Both the position numbers and the translations under genes were made by a program. The notes under the pieces were generated by a model, which saw nothing but the letters and a program-made list of their open reading frames with translations, did not search any database and was not told the origin of the DNA. Positions 60,604 through 64,000 of a stretch of 64,000 nt of DNA are shown piece by piece. The DNA is from Roseovarius aestuariivivens (lineage in GTDB: Bacteria > Pseudomonadota > Alphaproteobacteria > Rhodobacterales > Rhodobacteraceae), in the NCBI RefSeq assembly GCF_004761875.1, contig NZ_SJEY01000009.1, positions 62,001 through 126,000 on the forward strand, given 5' to 3'. The first letter of the stretch is position 1; each line of letters starts with the position of its first letter.

Positions 60604-61392
60604 ATGAGAAGGCTTTTATATTGCAGCGTCGCGTTTTTTGCGCTGGCAGCCTGCCAGGAAGACGAAGCCGCGCCTGCCGAAGAGAGCGGAAACGGGTCGT
60701 CAGAGAGCACGCAGAGCGCCCAGCCGGAGACGACACCGGCCCAGACGCAAACGCAGACCGAGGACACCGCGACGGCGGATGACGGCGGCGGGGCCATGGC
60801 CGACGCGCCCGAGCCCGAGGAAGACGCGCCCGCAGAGGCCTCAAGCCAGGATGCTGTCGCACCTTCCGAAGTCACGCAGGACGCGATCGACGGATGCATC
60901 GACGCGCTGCGCGCACAAGAGGGCGCAGTGGGCGGCACCGTGCAAAGCACCGAGTTTTCCGAGGCCAATTCGCTGGTGATGCTGGAGGATGCCAACGGGA
61001 CCACGTGGCGCTGTCTTGTGTCCAATGACGGCAGCGGCGCGTCAATCGAGGCGCAAGGCGGATCAGGCGCGACCGAGGACACCGCCACGGCGGACGATGG
61101 CGGCGGCGCGATGGCGGGAAGCGAAGCCGAAACAGCCGACGATGGTGGTGGCGCGATGGCGGGCAGCGAAGAGGCCGCGCCCTCTGCCGGAAGCCCGAGC
61201 GATGTGACCGGGTTTGTCGGCGCGCGGGCGGGACAGGCCGAGGGCGGCCTTGCGGCGCTTGGCTTCGAAGCGATCCGCAGCGAAGGCCTTACGACGTTCT
61301 GGTTCAACCGCGACACCGGCGCCTGCGCGCGCATCACGACGTCGGACGGGGTCTTCTCGGATATCGAGATGCTGCCGGCGGAAGACTGTTAA
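60604..61392 (+). CDS. Lipoprotein with repeats and two unnamed domains
   Basis: A 262-residue lipoprotein with lipobox ALAAC (Cys17). After an acidic linker it has a two-cysteine domain (~90-148, GCIDALRAQEG ... VMLEDANGTTWRCLVS) similar to the lipoprotein at 21652, and at the end (197-262) the same domain as the preceding gene. The segment TADDGGGAMA occurs three times (57-66, 162-171, 177-186) in the low-complexity linkers. It starts at ATG 60604. It looks like a composite surface or periplasmic binding protein; no function is known. Confidence 0.8.
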   Translation: MRRLLYCSVAFFALAACQEDEAAPAEESGNGSSESTQSAQPETTPAQTQTQTEDTATADDGGGAMADAPEPEEDAPAEASSQDAVAPSEVTQDAIDGCIDALRAQEGAVGGTVQSTEFSEANSLVMLEDANGTTWRCLVSNDGSGASIEAQGGSGATEDTATADDGGGAMAGSEAETADDGGGAMAGSEEAAPSAGSPSDVTGFVGARAGQAEGGLAALGFEAIRSEGLTTFWFNRDTGACARITTSDGVFSDIEMLPAEDC

Positions 61393-61404
61393 AGGAGCAC
61401 AGCC

Positions 61405-61770
61405 ATGCAGATCAAACCATGTGCCGCGGCCCGCGCGAGTGCGGTGCTCGTCTGTCTCGCCGGTCCGGCGTTGGCGCAGGACCAGGCCGCGGAGATTGTC
61501 GGCGGCGCGGTAGGCGGTCTGATCGGGCTGATCCTCGTGATCATCGTCGGCGCCGTGGTCGGCTGGCTGGCGAGCCTGATCGTCAAGGGCGGCGGATCGG
61601 GGTTCTGGGGCGATGTCCTGATCGGGATCGGCGGGTCCATCCTGGCGGGGTACGTTCTGCCGGCGGTGGGTATTTCGCTTGGTGGCACCGTCGGCAGCTT
61701 TCTTGCCGCACTCATCGGGGCCGTGCTGTTGATCCTGATCGTCCGGCTGATCCGGAAGGCGGCAAACTAG
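61405..61770 (+). CDS. GlsB/YeaQ/YmgE-type membrane protein with signal peptide
   Basis: A 121-residue protein of the transglycosylase-associated (GlsB/YeaQ/YmgE) family: GGLIGLILVIIVGAVVGWLASLIVKGGGSGFWGDVLIGIGGSILAGY and a last span with basic end (IVRLIRKAAN). Family members are usually about 80 residues; here an extra N terminus reads like a cleavable signal (VLVCLAGPALAQ). It is linked to cell-envelope stress in other bacteria. It starts 12 bases after the lipoprotein stop, following AAAGGAG. Confidence 0.82.
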   Translation: MQIKPCAAARASAVLVCLAGPALAQDQAAEIVGGAVGGLIGLILVIIVGAVVGWLASLIVKGGGSGFWGDVLIGIGGSILAGYVLPAVGISLGGTVGSFLAALIGAVLLILIVRLIRKAAN

Positions 61771-61872
61771 GGTGTCTCTTGCAGGCCCGGGCGGCGTGCC
61801 GCACCGGCCCGCGGATATGAGCAACATCCACGCGGACCAGATGAATGAAGACCGGCAGAGGAAAGTGGTGGC

Positions 61873-62136
61873 ATGGCGAAGACGGTATGCAGCTTTGCGA
61901 TCTGGATCCTGATCCTGCTTTATGTCGGGGCGGTCTTCATCTTCCTCGTCGGAACCTTCGGCTGGTTCGGAGAGGAGCGCGACCCGTTGTCGGGGGTGTT
62001 CCTGTTGCCGCTCGGCCTGCCTTGGAACCTGCTTTTTGGCGCCTTGGACGACAGTCTGCGGCCCTGGCTTTCGGCGGCGGCCCCGATCGTGAACATCGTT
62101 ATCCTGAAAGCCATCTGCAACCGGGTTACGGCCTGA
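61873..62136 (+). CDS. Small two-span membrane protein
   Basis: An 87-residue protein I do not recognise, with one clear N-terminal span (FAIWILILLYVGAVFIFLVGTF), a Trp/Pro-rich loop and a second, weaker one near the C terminus. It has AGAGG-type sequence about 10 bases upstream. Same strand as its envelope-protein neighbours. Confidence 0.65.
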   Translation: MAKTVCSFAIWILILLYVGAVFIFLVGTFGWFGEERDPLSGVFLLPLGLPWNLLFGALDDSLRPWLSAAAPIVNIVILKAICNRVTA

Positions 62137-62185
62137 GCGGCCCCGTGCAAACGACCTTGATCAACACAACAGAAGGACAAAGGAC

Positions 62186-62485
62186 ATGGGAAAAATCATT
62201 GCCGGCCTGATCGGGCTGATTATCGGGGCCGTCGGGGGCATGAGCCTTGGCGGCGGTGCGATGATGGGCGCGGGCGTGGCGACCGGTCTGTCGGCGGGGA
62301 TCTGCGCGACAGTGCAGGCCGCGCAGGAAGAGGGCCTGATGACCGCCGAGCAGGTCGATCAGGTGCTGACCCGGGCGGCGCAGGATCTTGGATCGACCGC
62401 GCAGCTTGACGACGAGGCGGCCATGGTCGGCAGCGCCGATCAGTGCCAGAGCGTGATGGACAACCTCACCGCCGCGGGCGGCTGA
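62186..62485 (+). CDS. Small glycine-rich exported or membrane protein
   Basis: A 99-residue protein with a Gly/Ile-rich N-terminal hydrophobic stretch (IIAGLIGLIIGAVGGMSLGGGA) and a hydrophilic rest with two cysteines (GICATVQ and DQCQSVM) that may be bonded. I do not recognise a family. AAAGGAC sits near the ATG. Possibly an envelope-stress protein by context. Confidence 0.62.
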   Translation: MGKIIAGLIGLIIGAVGGMSLGGGAMMGAGVATGLSAGICATVQAAQEEGLMTAEQVDQVLTRAAQDLGSTAQLDDEAAMVGSADQCQSVMDNLTAAGG

Positions 62486-62627
62486 CGCGCCTGCCCCTGA
62501 CGGACGGGCCGGAGCATCCCGTCCCCCCACACCCCATCCTCGGCAAGCCCTCGGTTTGCCGGACGTTCCGGGCGATGCAGACGGCACCCTGCAAAACCGC
62601 GCGCCGCCCCGCTTGAAGGAGTTGAAC

Positions 62628-63596
62628 ATGATGAAACTGACCCGCCGCGGCGTTCTGGCAGGCGCCGGATCCTTTGGCCTTACCATGCTGGCCGGGCCGC
62701 TTTTCGGGCAGCACGTCTACAAGGAAATTCACGCGCTGGAGCCGGGAGAGTTCACCTGGCATCCCGAGCGGCAGCCGCGCGGACCGGTGGCAGTGATCGT
62801 GTCGCTCGACGAGCAGCTGGTGCATGTCTACCGCAACGGCGTGCGCATCGCGGTCTCGACCTGTTCGACCGGCAAGCCTGGCCATTCGACACCGACGGGC
62901 GTCTTCGTGGTTCTGCAGAAGGATCGCGATCACAGGTCCTCGACCTACAACAACGCGCCGATGCCCAACACCAACCGCCTAACCTGGGACGGGATCGCGC
63001 TTCATGCGGGCAATCTGCCGGGCTATCCCGCCTCGCATGGCTGCGTGCGCCTGCCGCTGAAGTTTTCGGCGCTGCTTTTCGACGTGACCCATCTGGGTAC
63101 GCCGGTCATCATCGCGGATGAGCATCACTTCCCCATGGATGTCGCGCATCCCGGCATGATCCTTGGCGGCTATGCCGAGCATGAGTTCGAGGACGTTCTG
63201 GCCACGCTGGAGCCGCGCAAGCATCCCTCGGACTGGGACCTGGACGAAGCGCATCCGATCACGTCGATGATCGCCTCGTCGCACGACAAGAAGATCGCGA
63301 TCATCGAGAATGACCGGGAGATCGCGGACGGGCCGCTCATTTGGGACGGAGAGCCGCTCGGCTCGCATGTCTACGTTTTGAAAGGCGCGCATGACGCGGC
63401 CCAGGGCATGCATTGGGAGGCGCTGACCTATTCCGGCAGCAGCGGAGGCCTGCACGACCTGCGCCGGGTGCGCACCGACAAGGCCTTTTCGGAAACCATC
63501 CGGCAGCACGTGCATCCCGGCATGATCTATGTCTTCACCGATCTTCCGCTGCATCCCGACAACCGGTCGGGCCGCGATTTTGTCATCATGTCCTGA
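62628..63596 (+). CDS. L,D-transpeptidase (YkuD domain)
   Basis: A 322-residue exported enzyme that cross-links peptidoglycan or attaches proteins to it. A twin-arginine-like signal (LTRRGVLAGAGSFGL) is followed by the YkuD domain (~54-165) with IALHAG (His126) and SHGCVRL (Ser136-Leu142, catalytic Cys139). The C-terminal part (~175-322) is an extra domain that I do not recognise. ATG 62628 is used because AAGGAG lies 6 bases before it; a second ATG follows directly. Transpeptidase activity fits the neighbouring cell-wall-related proteins. Confidence 0.9.
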   Translation: MMKLTRRGVLAGAGSFGLTMLAGPLFGQHVYKEIHALEPGEFTWHPERQPRGPVAVIVSLDEQLVHVYRNGVRIAVSTCSTGKPGHSTPTGVFVVLQKDRDHRSSTYNNAPMPNTNRLTWDGIALHAGNLPGYPASHGCVRLPLKFSALLFDVTHLGTPVIIADEHHFPMDVAHPGMILGGYAEHEFEDVLATLEPRKHPSDWDLDEAHPITSMIASSHDKKIAIIENDREIADGPLIWDGEPLGSHVYVLKGAHDAAQGMHWEALTYSGSSGGLHDLRRVRTDKAFSETIRQHVHPGMIYVFTDLPLHPDNRSGRDFVIMS

Positions 63597-63606
63597 GGAG
63601 GATCGC

Positions 63607-63765
63607 ATGGACGCACGGATCGATTACATCGGGCGGTCCCGCGCCCTGCCCGGCCTCGCCGCGCTGGGGTCCATCCTGCTGTTGAGCGGGTGTTTTCCCG
63701 GCGCCGCGGATCAGACGCAGGGCGTCGTCGTCGCCGACATCGCCGAGGAGGGCGTGGAAGAATGA
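63607..63765 (+). CDS. Very small lipoprotein
   Basis: A 52-residue protein with lipobox LLSGC (about Cys29) in an N-terminal hydrophobic segment and only ~23 mature residues ending in an acidic tail (IAEEGVEE). AGGAGG lies 6 bases before the ATG, and its TGA overlaps the next ATG (63762-63765). The strong ribosome site and coupling make it real despite its size. Function unknown. Confidence 0.72.
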   Translation: MDARIDYIGRSRALPGLAALGSILLLSGCFPGAADQTQGVVVADIAEEGVEE

Positions 63766-64000
63766 CCCGATCACAGAGACGAACCGCTGCCGGTACCGTG
63801 GCTACGCTGGCCCTAACCCTGACGCTTGGGCAGGCCGCGCAGGCCGAAACGCGGGAATGGCGCATCGACACGGTCAACGGTAGCCCGGCGCAGGGCGAGG
63901 CCGGGCTGCGCCTGTCCGACGAGGGGGCGCTTTCGGGAAAGACCGGTTGCAACGGCTTTATGGGAACGGCCTTTTTCGCCGATGGGCTGCTGCTGGTCGA
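63762..64000 (+). CDS. META/HslJ-domain exported protein (cut by window edge)
   Basis: Only 79 codons are visible. A signal peptide (TVATLALTLTLGQAAQA) is followed by REWRIDTVNGSPAQ ... LSGKTGCNGFMGTAF, the start of a META domain as in HslJ. META proteins are linked to novobiocin or envelope stress and often occur near lysozyme-inhibitor-like lipoproteins. The end lies outside the window. Confidence 0.82.
   Translation, partial: MTRSQRRTAAGTVATLALTLTLGQAAQAETREWRIDTVNGSPAQGEAGLRLSDEGALSGKTGCNGFMGTAFFADGLLLV

Noticed and set aside
1..64000. CRISPR arrays, tRNA/rRNA genes, insertion sequences, phage genes
   Set aside because: Looked for regular direct repeats, tRNA-like cloverleaf ends and transposase or integrase motifs; none was seen.

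Overview
The window is GC-rich, densely packed chromosomal DNA that reads like a Roseobacter-group alphaproteobacterium (Rhodobacteraceae). The evidence is the sarcosine oxidase operon layout, ccmI-ruvX-DUF1289, a PutA without DNA-binding domain, several MttB-like and BKACE genes, and the many ATGA/TGATG start-stop overlaps. I see no rRNA, tRNA, CRISPR, transposase or phage gene. One gene is cut at each end: soxA on the left, a META-domain protein on the right.

Layout: 1-3538 (-) soxB, an unrelated small membrane gene, soxD, soxA. 3733-5677 (+) ccmI, ruvX, DUF1289. 5674-7454 (-) a possible 2-oxoglutarate oxygenase and dusA. 7666-12606 dabBA (inorganic carbon uptake) with a divergent LysR gene. 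12748-17552 a LysR gene divergent from GST, an NTF2-like protein, a tautomerase, an EamA exporter, cysE and a GNAT gene. 17810-24727 (-) two secreted alpha/beta hydrolases, lipoproteins, an XRE regulator and a SAF-domain dehydrogenase. 24952-32585 copper handling: cusF, cusA, a CusB with four extra CusF-like domains, a Cys/Met/His-rich exported protein, and copC-copD. 32605-35748 zinc uptake (znuB, znuC, zur, divergent znuA). 36064-40693 (+) a Crp/Fnr regulator, DUF2892, two YeeE-type transporters, a persulfide-dioxygenase-like protein and a SulP carrier. 40712-54120 methylated-amine and proline catabolism: MttB-like 1, putA, nhaC-type antiporter, a dimethylglycine-dehydrogenase-like flavoprotein, MttB-like 2, LysR, BKACE. 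54233-58416 an RND efflux pair. 58743-64000 a run of exported envelope proteins (SH3, PliG-like lysozyme-inhibitor-like domains, paired lipoproteins, GlsB-like, L,D-transpeptidase, META).

The most interesting unit is 48003-54120. The divergent promoters of the flavoprotein/MttB-like-2 pair and of the LysR/BKACE pair carry the same dyad, TTTCGA-N5-TCGAAA. This suggests one LysR-controlled regulon that breaks down a quaternary-ammonium, beta-keto-acid type compound; a route ending in sarcosine could feed soxBDA at the left edge. The second is the envelope cluster at the right end, with a PliG-SH3-PliG fusion and a shared, unnamed lipoprotein domain. The third is the tandem CusF array on CusB. 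These functional readings are inferences; gene families were recognised by eye from translated motifs.
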